From NCBI RefSeq assembly GCF_008635795.1, contig NZ_VWRQ01000001.1, positions 310,001-374,000 on the forward strand: DNA of 64,000 nucleotides. Reading direction: 5' to 3'. Origin of the DNA: Paenibacillus tepidiphilus. GTDB taxonomy: Bacteria > Bacillota > Bacilli > Paenibacillales > Paenibacillaceae. Position numbers and translations under genes: made by a program. Positions 43,861 through 52,204 of the stretch are shown piece after piece. Below the pieces are notes generated by a model, which searched no databases, was not told where the DNA came from, and worked only from the letters and a program-made list of their open reading frames with translations. Each line of letters begins with the position of its first letter. Position 1 is the first letter of the stretch.

Positions 43861-44892
43861 TTAGCTATACATCGCCAGGAGCTCGTACGTCAGCTCGAAC
43901 AGCTGCAGAATATTGCGCGGGTCTTTGCCGGTTATGCTCTCGATCCGTTTCAGGCGGTATTGCAGCGTGTTGCGGTGAATATTCAGGGCATCCGCCGTAT
44001 GGGAAACGCTGCAGTTATGGTTAATAAAGCTTTGCAGCGTCTCCAGGAGATCGAAGGTATCCTCCAGTCTGGCGGCATTGTTCGGTTCATCGGTCAGTCC
44101 CGCCTGGCTCAGCCGCACCAGAAATTCAGTGTCTGCATAGCGGATGGACGGTGCAGCCGGCTTCAGCGCCTCAAGAATACCCATAGCCGATTTGGCTTGG
44201 GTATAGCTTGCGGCAATGCTTGCTTCCTCCAGACCGGCGGCGAGCCGGACCGTGGGGCCGCTGCCGAGAATCTGGGCGGTCAGCTTGTCGCACTCCGCCG
44301 GGTTCTGTACCAGGACCAGCCAGACTCCTTCCTCCAGCTGGAAGGAGGGCTGCCGCAGCGCCAGCTTGGCCTCTTCTTCATCCGGCTGCCAATGCTTGAT
44401 GTACAGCACGGTTGTTCTCAGATGGAGGTCGATATGATAAGCAGCAGCGGCCTCCTTCTTCTGCTTCTGCGTGTATGCACCCTGATGGGACAGCAGCTGC
44501 TCGAGGAAGGCTTTCTTGCGGCTCGCCGCATTGGCTAGATCCTCCAGGGCGTTCTTCTGCTCAATCAGCAGCGCGACGGTGGTCCGCACAATATTGCAGA
44601 ACGGGCGAACCTCATCGGGATTGCCGGTAATGCCGATTACGCCGACCCGGGTATCGCCAATGACAATGGGCTCGTTGGTGCCTTTCCGCTCATACCGGCC
44701 GTCCTCCCACACCTCGACCATGGTCCCGGTGGCCAGAGCCTTGACGGCCCCGCGGTGGACGGTACCGACCCGCTCTCTGGTGCCGCTGCCGACGATAATG
44801 CCTTGATGGTTCATGATGTTGATATTATAGGGGATGTCCATCATCATTTTATCGACAATTTCCTGAGCCTGCTTCTCGGATAGCTGAAACAA
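43861..44892 (-). CDS. CdaR-family sugar-diacid/glycerate regulator
   Basis: 343 residues from a TTG at 44892, 9 bases after AAGGAG; a GTG at 44901 abuts the ribosome site. The N-terminal sugar-diacid-recognition domain is clear (EKQAQEIVDKMMMDIPYNIN; GIIVGSGTRERVGTVHRGAV; NEPIVIGDTRVGVIGITGNP). The C-terminal PucR-type helix-turn-helix is LLETLQSFINHNCSVSHTAD followed by ALNIHRNTLQYRLKRIESIT. In other bacteria CdaR activates glycerate, glucarate and galactarate genes; here it almost certainly controls the adjacent permease-kinase operon. Confidence 0.9.
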   Translation of the reverse strand: MFQLSEKQAQEIVDKMMMDIPYNINIMNHQGIIVGSGTRERVGTVHRGAVKALATGTMVEVWEDGRYERKGTNEPIVIGDTRVGVIGITGNPDEVRPFCNIVRTTVALLIEQKNALEDLANAASRKKAFLEQLLSHQGAYTQKQKKEAAAAYHIDLHLRTTVLYIKHWQPDEEEAKLALRQPSFQLEEGVWLVLVQNPAECDKLTAQILGSGPTVRLAAGLEEASIAASYTQAKSAMGILEALKPAAPSIRYADTEFLVRLSQAGLTDEPNNAARLEDTFDLLETLQSFINHNCSVSHTADALNIHRNTLQYRLKRIESITGKDPRNILQLFELTYELLAMYS

Positions 44893-45141
44893 AGGGAACA
44901 CGCTCCTTCTCGGGGTTACAGATTGTGCATATGAACAAAGTATATTTCATTTGCCGGTAGGATGAAAGCATAGGGGCGGCTGTGTGCGGTTGTTTGGATT
45001 ATGATGTCCAGAATATGTGCTTATTTGGGGGGATGGCGAAAATAAGCGTTATAGGGTCCGTTGGCCTAAATTTGCGCCCATTGAAACTTTATCCAGCCCG
45101 GAGCCGTCAGAGGATTATGGACCAGACTGAGGAGGGATACA

Positions 45142-45906
45142 ATGCGAAATCGTATGGCAGTACACCTAGCGTTGGCGGGAGGCCTATTGCTTCTTGCCGG
45201 CTGCGCGGCCGCAGGCGAAAAAGGCTCCGCTCCGGCTGAAACGCCGGTGCAGACGGGGGGGCAGCTAACGGCTGCACCATCCGCCAGCCCGGCGGCGACT
45301 TCGTCGCAGGCTTCCGCCACAGCGGCGGCCACAGTCAGCCAGGCCGGCGCGACAGCTCCTGCCGGAACAGCGGCACCTGAAGTGCCGGACGAGGGGCAGC
45401 CGCCGACTGCGCTGGAAGCGGCGAAGACGGTGCTGCGGGCGCTGAGCCGCGGCGATATGGAAACGGTGGCGGCCTGGGCTCACCCGGACCGGGGAGTACG
45501 CTTCTCCCCTTACGCCTATGTCGATGTGCAGAGGGATATTGTGCTCACACGGGATGAGCTGGGCAGCGCAATGGACGATAATACCAAACGGGTATGGCGG
45601 GAGTTCGCCGGGTCCGGTGAGCTGATCGAGCTGACCTTTGCTGATTATTATAAGAAATTTGTGTATGACGCCGATTTCTTCAGCGATGCGGAGATTGCCC
45701 TTAACCAGGGACTCGGGCAGGGAACGACGGTGAATAATATCAATGAGGTCTATCCGGCGGAGACCCATGACTTCGTAGAATACCACATCGACGGCATTGA
45801 TCCTGCGGTAGAAGGCATGGATTGGCGCAGTCTGCGGCTGGTGTTCGAGAAGATGGACGGGGACCATGCGCTCGTCGGCATTGTGCATGACCAGTGGACG
45901 CCGTAG
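45142..45906 (+). CDS. lipoprotein of unknown function
   Basis: 254 residues. Lipoprotein signal (LALAGGLLLLAGCAA, Cys near 21), then an Ala/Thr/Ser/Pro-rich linker up to residue about 85, then a globular domain (ALEAAKTVLRALSRGDMETV; AAWAHPDRGVRFSPYAYVDV; AETHDFVEYHIDGIDPAVEG; SLRLVFEKMDGDHALVGIVH). The wording resembles NTF2-like extracellular modules, but no named family can be assigned safely. Single gene with a terminator. Confidence 0.75.
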   Translation: MRNRMAVHLALAGGLLLLAGCAAAGEKGSAPAETPVQTGGQLTAAPSASPAATSSQASATAAATVSQAGATAPAGTAAPEVPDEGQPPTALEAAKTVLRALSRGDMETVAAWAHPDRGVRFSPYAYVDVQRDIVLTRDELGSAMDDNTKRVWREFAGSGELIELTFADYYKKFVYDADFFSDAEIALNQGLGQGTTVNNINEVYPAETHDFVEYHIDGIDPAVEGMDWRSLRLVFEKMDGDHALVGIVHDQWTP

Positions 45907-45946
45907 CCTTGCTATGACACAAGAATGCGATACCCGCGTTCACCGC

Positions 45947-45988
45947 AAAGGAGGAGGCTACACCGATATCCGGTGCAGCCTCCTTTTG
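45947..45988 (+). terminator. intrinsic terminator after the lipoprotein gene
   Basis: AAAGGAGGAGGCT pairs with AGCCTCCTTTT around a CACCGATATCCGGTG inner stem, ending in TTTT. Confidence 0.85.
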
Positions 45989-46460
45989 GCATGCATGATT
46001 AGGGACTCCAAGCGACGTTCCTGCTCCTTTAGCCGGTGGACAGATTATTCCGTGATAATCAGATTCGTGCGTTTGGTCCGGAACGAGTGCAGCCAGTTCT
46101 TGTTGAGGCCATTAAAGATCTTTTTTACTGGCACAGACAAATTAACTGAAGCTCTATTTAGCCAAAAGTACTGAATAGGGTAGCATTCGAGGACACTATT
46201 CAATATCGTAGTGAGACCTTTAACTATTAAAAGAAAACAGTTTAACCTGTTTTTTTTAGAGATGTCTTAATGATAGGTGTATTCGACAAACAATGTGGCT
46301 CTAAAAATTATAATATAATACATAAAACGACATTTATAACATGGATGTGAAATGTAAAATAGGAATAAAATATCATTTAAAATATATTATGGATGAGTAT
46401 ACTTGAGAAACGGCGCTGGGGTTTAACTTGAGTTACAAAAGATGAGAAGGAGACTAATAC
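45989..46460. other. intergenic region entering the AT-rich island
   Basis: About 470 bases with no supported gene. Base composition falls sharply after about 46180. A small hairpin with a T-run (AAAACAG-TTTAAC-CTGTTTTTTTT, 46234-46258) could end leftover transcripts. The protease gene's AAGGAG lies at 46446-46451. No promoter pair can be chosen with confidence in this AT-rich sequence. Confidence 0.5.
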
Positions 46461-46982
46461 ATGAAGAAAACTGTATCATTAATTGCTGGATCTTTAATAT
46501 TACTCACGGTTCTTCCCTCAAGTATTTTTGCGTACACTTATTCAGATAATGGTAAACCTTTTCCGGATATGAATTTCACTTATTATTCAACTTTATCTGC
46601 AAATTATAGCGGCCCAGCCTCTGCAGCTATGACCGACTGGTCAAGAGCGGTTGGTGCGACTTATACCGCATCAAACTCAACTTCTAAAGAAATTCACTTT
46701 TCAGATAATGATTATGGTGCTACTGGGTGGAATGCTACAACGGATCACCACCATGTCCAGTTTAGTAGTTACGATTACTTAGATGAAGTGAGAGCAAATC
46801 GTCACTATATGGGGAGCATGAGTGCTGTAGATCGCGAAGGTGTTTTTGGTCATGAACTGGGCCATGTTTTTGGTTTAGGTCACACCACTGATCCATGGAC
46901 TCTGATGTGCAATTCTCTTAACGGAAGAGTCGTTGTTACCCCACAACTTGACGATATTCAAGGTGTTGAATCACTTTACTAA
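46461..46982 (+). CDS. small secreted metzincin (matrixin-like) metalloprotease
   Basis: 173 residues, ATG at 46461 after GAAGGAG. Signal peptide VSLIAGSLILLTVLPSSIFA, cleavage near residue 25. The zinc site is VFGHELGHVFGLGHTTDP (HExxHxxGxxH), followed by the Met-turn WTLMCNSL, the two marks of metzincins. There is no propeptide cysteine switch in the short N-terminal stretch. It is among the smallest possible matrixin-type domains. It lies in low-GC DNA with two other small exported proteins, suggesting recent acquisition. Substrate unknown. Confidence 0.85.
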   Translation: MKKTVSLIAGSLILLTVLPSSIFAYTYSDNGKPFPDMNFTYYSTLSANYSGPASAAMTDWSRAVGATYTASNSTSKEIHFSDNDYGATGWNATTDHHHVQFSSYDYLDEVRANRHYMGSMSAVDREGVFGHELGHVFGLGHTTDPWTLMCNSLNGRVVVTPQLDDIQGVESLY

Positions 46983-46994
46983 ACGGAGGGCACT

Positions 46995-47636
46995 ATGAAA
47001 AATCAAAAAAACAAAATCTTCGGTTCTATTATTGCAGTAGTATTACTAATTGGAATCGTATTCATTATTAATGATAATAGGAAGGCTTCCCATGTACACT
47101 CTAGTGCAAATGAACTAAGACAAAACAATCAAATCTTAGTAAATGACACAACCAATGAACCGTCTTCACATACTAACGATATTATACGTTATCATGGAGA
47201 CTTAGCAAATAATTATAATACAGTCACTGAACTTACCTACGATTCAGAAGCTATTTATAAAGTGGAGGTTATTAATTCAAAATCTTTTGAGTATGAGGGA
47301 GTAGTATTCACGGTTTCGACGGCAAATGTTGTAGAAAACTATAAAGGTGACGTTATAAGCTCTTTCGTAAACATCCTGGAAACAGGTGGAAACTATAATA
47401 ATACGGAATATGTATTTGAAGATTCGAGTGTTTTAAAAAGTGGTGATAAGGCCGTAGTTTACCTTAAAAAATATGAAGGCCCAATTCCTGAAGCGCAAGG
47501 TGCCTTCGTAATCTCGGGAGTCTATCAAGGGAAATTTAACATTGATGAAGCGAGTGGTGATTTACTAGTACCTGCAGCTGTCGAACAACAAGAATTGACT
47601 GAAGTTCGATCGCTTATTGATTTGAACTTAGAATAA
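46995..47636 (+). CDS. membrane-anchored protein, probable partner of the protease
   Basis: 213 residues, starting 12 bases after the protease stop with AACGGAGGG in between, so the two form an operon. One N-terminal helix (IFGSIIAVVLLIGIVFIIND) anchors an outer domain of mixed strands (EYEGVVFTVSTANVVENYKG; NYNNTEYVFEDSSVLKSGDK; AVVYLKKYEGPIPEAQGAFV). No known family is recognised. It could be an inhibitor, receptor or substrate of the protease; this rests only on gene order. The AT-rich codon use matches the protease gene. Confidence 0.7.
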   Translation: MKNQKNKIFGSIIAVVLLIGIVFIINDNRKASHVHSSANELRQNNQILVNDTTNEPSSHTNDIIRYHGDLANNYNTVTELTYDSEAIYKVEVINSKSFEYEGVVFTVSTANVVENYKGDVISSFVNILETGGNYNNTEYVFEDSSVLKSGDKAVVYLKKYEGPIPEAQGAFVISGVYQGKFNIDEASGDLLVPAAVEQQELTEVRSLIDLNLE

Positions 47637-47651
47637 TTAAATATTCCTTTT

Positions 47652-47691
47652 GTGATAGAACGTCTAGGATTTTCTTTAGACGTTCTATCAC
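47652..47691 (+). terminator. intrinsic terminator with perfect 15-bp stem
   Basis: GTGATAGAACGTCTA pairs perfectly with TAGACGTTCTATCAC across a 10-base loop, followed by ATTTTATAG. Confidence 0.85.
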
Positions 47692-47721
47692 ATTTTATAG
47701 AAAATGGTGGGGGTGATAAAT

Positions 47722-48141
47722 ATGAACTTAAAAAGATTCTTTATTGTTTTGTTATTTCTAACTTTTTTCGTTGTCGCTTGTTCTAAGTCGTTGAAGTCCG
47801 ATGAAGCAGCAGAAAAAGGATACGTAGTTTTTAGTAATGATGGGGTAATGAATTATGAGAAGTTCGAGCTGTTTATTGATAAAGTAGATAATGATGAAAA
47901 TGCACGTGTTAAAATAGTGAATTATACGGATGAGGGAGATCCCATATTCCATACTCTTGAATATACTAGTGAGCAGAATACGATTTCCTATACGTTTGAC
48001 AGCAGTGAGGATGAGTTTGGTGAAAGAAAAAAGGTAAACACTCAGTGTAAGTATATAATCGAAAACGAAGCTATCTTTACTTTAAGTGACTGTGAAGATG
48101 AGCTGATAGGGAATCATTTTTATGTTAAACAACAGAGGTAA
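47722..48141 (+). CDS. DUF4362-type lipoprotein
   Basis: 139 residues from the ATG at 47722, which has GTGGGGGTG upstream. Lipoprotein signal FFIVLLFLTFFVVACSKS (Cys near 20). The mature part has DUF4362-like wording: EKGYVVFSNDGVMNYEKFEL, FIDKVDNDENARVKIVNYTD, EGDPIFHTLEYTSEQNTISY. DUF4362 proteins are common, uncharacterised Bacillales lipoproteins. The gene shares the AT-rich composition of its two left-hand neighbours but lies beyond their terminator. Confidence 0.78.
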   Translation: MNLKRFFIVLLFLTFFVVACSKSLKSDEAAEKGYVVFSNDGVMNYEKFELFIDKVDNDENARVKIVNYTDEGDPIFHTLEYTSEQNTISYTFDSSEDEFGERKKVNTQCKYIIENEAIFTLSDCEDELIGNHFYVKQQR

Positions 48142-48524
48142 TAAAACCAGTCTCTCATTCTTAGCTGATGATAACGGTGAAGCCGGCGACTTCACGGAGG
48201 GCAAAGAACAGACGGGGAGTTGGCGGAATGACTGCTCTATTCATTGCCTGTGTAACGCGGTAGCAGCTTTTCTTTGCGGCAAGTTATACAGTCTCCCCCG
48301 CTAAACGGACTGTATTAACATTAATCGGGGGGGAAGCGGTGGCAGAACATAGTACAGGCCGTATTTCCCGATTGTCGGAAATACGGCCTGTTTGTTGTTG
48401 CCAATGGGGCTTTGGGTCACTACGTCCGTTGATCCTGTGCAAGCGTCCGTGAGTGCTATCCATCCGCAAGACGCCAGCCTGATCTCGGATTCCAGGGCCC
48501 GCCCCGGTCCGGAATTCTGGTTAC
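48142..48524. other. intergenic region between the AT-rich island and the SLH gene
   Basis: 383 bases without a supported gene; the convergent layout explains the terminator at 48356-48399. A weaker hairpin (TACAGTC/GGACTGTA) is centred near 48300. Base composition returns to the chromosomal average, marking the island's right edge. Confidence 0.5.
48356..48399. terminator. hairpin terminator between convergent genes
   Basis: AGGCCGTATTTCC pairs with GGAAATACGGCCT (13 bp) across a short loop and is followed by GTTTGTTGTTG on the plus strand. Confidence 0.8.
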
Positions 48525-49508
48525 TTACTTCGTCGGGTTAGCCGGCAAGGTTCTTGAGCTTGCATTTTCATTCGGGCTCGTCAGGCTCTTCACTGTCGCC
48601 GTATAGCCATCCGGCAGATACGTTACCGCAGAAGCGCTGGAGATCACCTGCGGATACATGCCGCCTGGAGCGGGCTTCGTTACGCGGTAGTAAATAACAG
48701 CTGACTTGTCCTTGAATTCAATCTTGTCAATCTTCAGGCCATAGCCCGGATTCGGCAGATTGTTAACGGTGACGGTGGCTTTGTTGACGCCTTCGCCCGC
48801 TTTCTCCAAATTCACGGTTGCGTCATATTCATAGGACGGGGTTTCATTTCCGTTGTCCGTGCCAATTACCTCCTTGGCGAATTTCGCCGCATCATGGAGC
48901 CATTCCGCCGCTTCGGCGCGGGTAACTGCATCGGTCGGACGGAAGGTGCCGTTCTTTTCCAGAGTGACAATCTTCGTATTAATCAGGATTTGCAGGCTGT
49001 TCATTTCCGCGTTCGACAGCTTGCTGCCGTCAGTTACCATTGCATACATCAGAGTAACCGGGAAGTTACCCTTGCTCTGCAGGGCCTGGGTCAGCAGATG
49101 TGCGAACTGGGCGCGTGTCATCACCCCGTTCGGGTCCACAGTCTTGTCCAGAGTCAGCCCGCTTTCCTTGGCTGCAACAAAGGCGGATGCATACCATGCT
49201 TTATCCTTGACCTTGTCGAAGTAGTCGCTGGCTTTGGCAGTGCTGCCGGCCTCAGGCGACAGCTTCAGGCCGTTGACAATAAACAGTACGCCCTGCGCGT
49301 AGGTCACCTTGGATTTCGGGGCGAACTTGTCGCTGGATACACCGTTTACGATGCCCTGCTTATGCAGGGACTCAATTTTGGCTTCGGCCGAATGGCCCTT
49401 CAGATCGGAAAATGCAAACGCCGATGTACCGAAAGATACGCTGGCTGCCAGAATGCTGCACGCTATCATCATTTTTTTAGCGGACATCTGGTAGGATGGT
49501 TTTCTCAT
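48525..49508 (-). CDS. S-layer-homology protein with PrcB-like C-terminal domain
   Basis: 327 residues, ATG at 49508 after AGAGGTGAGG. Signal peptide (MIACSILAASVSFGTSAFAF). Three SLH-type units follow: FSDLKGHSAEAKIESLHKQG with SDKFAPKSKVTYAQG; YFDKVKDKAWYASAFVAAKE with DPNGVMTRAQFAHLL; and TFRPTDAVTRAEAAEWLHDA. SLH domains hold proteins to pyruvylated wall polymers. The C-terminal part, IEFKDKSAVIYYRVTKPAPG and VISSASAVTYLPDGY, matches the PrcB C-terminal domain of protease-complex proteins. It acts at the cell surface. Confidence 0.85.
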   Translation of the reverse strand: MRKPSYQMSAKKMMIACSILAASVSFGTSAFAFSDLKGHSAEAKIESLHKQGIVNGVSSDKFAPKSKVTYAQGVLFIVNGLKLSPEAGSTAKASDYFDKVKDKAWYASAFVAAKESGLTLDKTVDPNGVMTRAQFAHLLTQALQSKGNFPVTLMYAMVTDGSKLSNAEMNSLQILINTKIVTLEKNGTFRPTDAVTRAEAAEWLHDAAKFAKEVIGTDNGNETPSYEYDATVNLEKAGEGVNKATVTVNNLPNPGYGLKIDKIEFKDKSAVIYYRVTKPAPGGMYPQVISSASAVTYLPDGYTATVKSLTSPNENASSRTLPANPTK

Positions 49509-49590
49509 TGTGCCTCACCTCTTGTATCCTTAGATGATGGAAGACGGCAAAATGTTGCAGGACGGAGACAAAAATCGAAAATTTATGTGA

Positions 49591-49824
49591 CTAACCGCGC
49601 AGCAGCAACTCAGCCCCATCCACAAAAATCTCCGTCCCCGTCACATGGAACGATTCGTCCGAAGCCAGAAACAGCACCAGATTGGCCACCTGCTCCGGCT
49701 TGCCGGGCGCCTGCTCCAGCGGATGGCCGCCGTCCGGGAATTCCACTGGAATCTTGACTTCCTCCACATCTTCGCTCTTGTACGTATTATCGCCAATTTT
49801 GGTGTCGATTGATCCGGGACAACT
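49591..49824 (-). pseudogene. C-terminal remnant of a short-chain dehydrogenase
   Basis: About 77 codons read from the minus strand give [20 protein letters not shown], later [20 protein letters not shown] and [17 protein letters not shown], the unmistakable end of an SDR oxidoreductase. The frame is closed by a stop at 49825-49827, and the neighbouring sequence in another frame (RVLVTEVVP) suggests a frameshift just upstream. The nucleotide-binding N-terminus and the catalytic Tyr-Lys pair are missing. It is a decayed fragment. Confidence 0.8.
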
Positions 49825-49964
49825 TCAGTAACTAATACCCGCTGCACCCGGGGTGAACCAGTATTATATTGCGGCCGGTGATTGAACGGAAGGCTGCTTT
49901 GGCTGTACACTTAGGAATGATAGCGCTATATCATATTGAACGCTTAGGACAGAGGAGAACATAG

Positions 49965-51944
49965 ATGGCTATGCAGCAGAGAACAGAGCGGATTAACGTC
50001 GGGATCTTCGCCCATGTCGATGCCGGGAAGACAACGACAACAGAGCATATTCTATATGAAAGCGGACGGACGCGGGCGCTGGGGAGCGTTGACGCCGGGA
50101 CGGCGGTGACGGATTCGCTGGAAGTGGAACGTCAGCGGGGGATCTCGGTCCGTGCGGCACTGGCTTCCTTCAGCTGGAAGGGCGTGCAGGTCAATCTGGT
50201 CGATACGCCGGGACATGTCGATTTCCTGTCCGAGGTAGAGCGGAGTCTGCGGGTCATGGACTGTGCGGTGCTGGTTCTGTCGGCGGTCGAGGGTGTGCAG
50301 GCACAGAGTGAGATGATCTGGAATGCGCTGCGCAAGCTGGGGATTCCCACCCTGATCTTCGTCAACAAGATGGACCGGACCGGGGCGAACCCGCAGGCTG
50401 TGCTCAAGCAGGTGCGGACCTATCTGTCCGACGCTATTATTCCGGTGCAGCGGCCGCTGGGAAGTGAACAATCCTATACAGGGGCGGCAGATCTGTGGAG
50501 TGAACCCGGGGATTCGGCAGAGCGGACCGGGCTGCTGGAGACACTGGCCGAGCGGGATGAGCGGCTGCTCGATCTGTACATGTCCGGCGAGCCTGCGGAG
50601 CTTGCCGTCTGGAAGTCGCACCTGCAGGCGGAGACGGCTGCAGGGCGGCTGTATCCGCTGGTATACGGAGCGGCTGCCAAAGGATTGGGCATCCGGGAAC
50701 TCCTTGATGCGATGATCGACTACCTGCCCCGGGCGGGGGGAGATCCGGAGCAGCCGGTGTCCGGGATCGTGTATAACATTCAGCGCGACAAAAGCATGGG
50801 ACGCATGGCGTATGTCCGCCTGTATGAAGGCACCATCCGCAACCGCGATGCGGTGAGGATTCATACGCAGGATGTGCAGGCCAAGGTGACGCAGATCCGC
50901 AAGGTGGAGGGCGGCAAGGCCGAGGATGTCGGCGAGCTGGCCGCCGGCGATATCGCCGTCCTGTACGGGCTCGCCGGCGTGCGTATCGGCGATGTACTGG
51001 GCAGCCCGGATGCGATCCCGCAGGAGGCGAAGCTGGCCGTGCCGCTCCTGACGGTGCGCGTCTTCTGGCCGGCGGACACCGACGACCAGAAGGTGATAGC
51101 CGCGCTGCAGGAGCTGGCGGACGAAGATCCGCTGCTGGACGCGCAGTGGCTGCCGGATGAGCGGGAGCTGCACATCAAGGTGATGGGGCCGATCCAGCTG
51201 GAAGTCCTGGGCAGCGTGCTGGCGGAACGCTACGGCCTGAAGGTCACCTTCGGCCAGCCGTCGGTGATCTATCAAGAGACGCCCGCGCAGGCGGGCGAGG
51301 GCTACGTCGCTTATCTGATGCCGAAGCCGTGCTGGGCGATCCTGCGCTTCAAGATCGAGCCGCTGCCCCGGGGGAGCGGGCTCGTCTATGAGTCGGTCGT
51401 GCGCAGCTCCGACCTCCTGCCGCAGTACCAGAGCGAGACGGCGCGCCGCGTGCCGGAGGCGCTGCAGCAGGGCCTGCGCGGCTGGGAGGTCACCGACCTG
51501 AAGGTGACGCTGGTGGAGGGCAACCACCATGTGTGGCACACCCATCCGCTCGACTTCGCCGTCGCCACGCCGATGGGCCTTATGGACGGGCTGGCCCGCA
51601 CCGGCACGAAGCTGCTGGAGCCGGTGCTCGCCGTACGCATCGTCGTGCCGGAGGAGAACGGCGGCCGCGTGATGAACGACCTCGTGCAGATGCGCGGCAG
51701 CTTCGAGCCGCCCGTGCTGCAGGGCGGGCGGATGGTCATCGAGGGACGGCTGCCGCTGGCGACGTCGCTCGATTACCCCGTGACGTTAAGCTCCTTCACC
51801 AAGGGGCGGAGTACGTTCACCTCGTTCTTCGCGGGCTATGAGGAATGCCCGCCGGATGTCAGCGCCGAGCGCACCCGCCGGGGCGTGAACCCCCTTGACC
51901 AGGCCAAATATATCCTAAGCGTGCGCAATGCGCTGCAGGGGTAG
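49965..51944 (+). CDS. Tet(M)-family ribosomal protection GTPase
   Basis: 659 residues, ATG at 49965 after AGAGGAG. An EF-G-like translational GTPase with G1 AHVDAGKTTTTEHIL, G2 RQRGISVR, G3 VDTPGHVDF and G4 VNKMDRTGA. It lacks the EF-G-specific insertion and keeps the Tet-protein domain IV wording (GLMDGLARTGTKLLEPVLAV; YPVTLSSFTKGRSTFTSFFA). Relatives remove tetracycline from the 30S subunit; several environmental copies have weak or no tetracycline activity. The gene is intact and single-copy, and its composition matches the host, arguing against recent mobile transfer. Resistance is inference. Confidence 0.87.
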   Translation: MAMQQRTERINVGIFAHVDAGKTTTTEHILYESGRTRALGSVDAGTAVTDSLEVERQRGISVRAALASFSWKGVQVNLVDTPGHVDFLSEVERSLRVMDCAVLVLSAVEGVQAQSEMIWNALRKLGIPTLIFVNKMDRTGANPQAVLKQVRTYLSDAIIPVQRPLGSEQSYTGAADLWSEPGDSAERTGLLETLAERDERLLDLYMSGEPAELAVWKSHLQAETAAGRLYPLVYGAAAKGLGIRELLDAMIDYLPRAGGDPEQPVSGIVYNIQRDKSMGRMAYVRLYEGTIRNRDAVRIHTQDVQAKVTQIRKVEGGKAEDVGELAAGDIAVLYGLAGVRIGDVLGSPDAIPQEAKLAVPLLTVRVFWPADTDDQKVIAALQELADEDPLLDAQWLPDERELHIKVMGPIQLEVLGSVLAERYGLKVTFGQPSVIYQETPAQAGEGYVAYLMPKPCWAILRFKIEPLPRGSGLVYESVVRSSDLLPQYQSETARRVPEALQQGLRGWEVTDLKVTLVEGNHHVWHTHPLDFAVATPMGLMDGLARTGTKLLEPVLAVRIVVPEENGGRVMNDLVQMRGSFEPPVLQGGRMVIEGRLPLATSLDYPVTLSSFTKGRSTFTSFFAGYEECPPDVSAERTRRGVNPLDQAKYILSVRNALQG

Positions 51945-52110
51945 CAGTCGTATGGGGGACCGGACCTGCCCGCTTAGTTCCCAGACAATGTGAACTCCAT
52001 ATTGAATTTCCGGAACGCAGTTTCAGCACAAACCGTTGCTGGGACTGTGTTTTTCTTTGTATTTTGCTTAAATAATGCTTTAACGCTGTGAAAGATTAAA
52101 AAGTAAAATA

Positions 52111-52140
52111 TTGACATGTTAAGTATTGGAAATGCATAAT
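52111..52140 (+). promoter_or_regulatory. promoter of the peptide biosynthesis cluster
   Basis: A perfect TTGACA at 52111-52116, an 18-base spacer, and CATAAT at 52135-52140. It lies in a short AT-rich stretch 65 bases before the peptidase start and is the only strong promoter visible ahead of the six-gene cluster. Confidence 0.75.
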
Positions 52141-52204
52141 TTGATTATATCGGTTATGAAACCTTTTTTCTCTATTTTATATCGCTTGGAGAGGGGATAT
52201 ATCA

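Noticed and set aside
50052..51545. 497-codon frame opposite the Tet(M)-family gene
   Set aside because: The same antisense effect; the plus strand carries all GTPase motifs.
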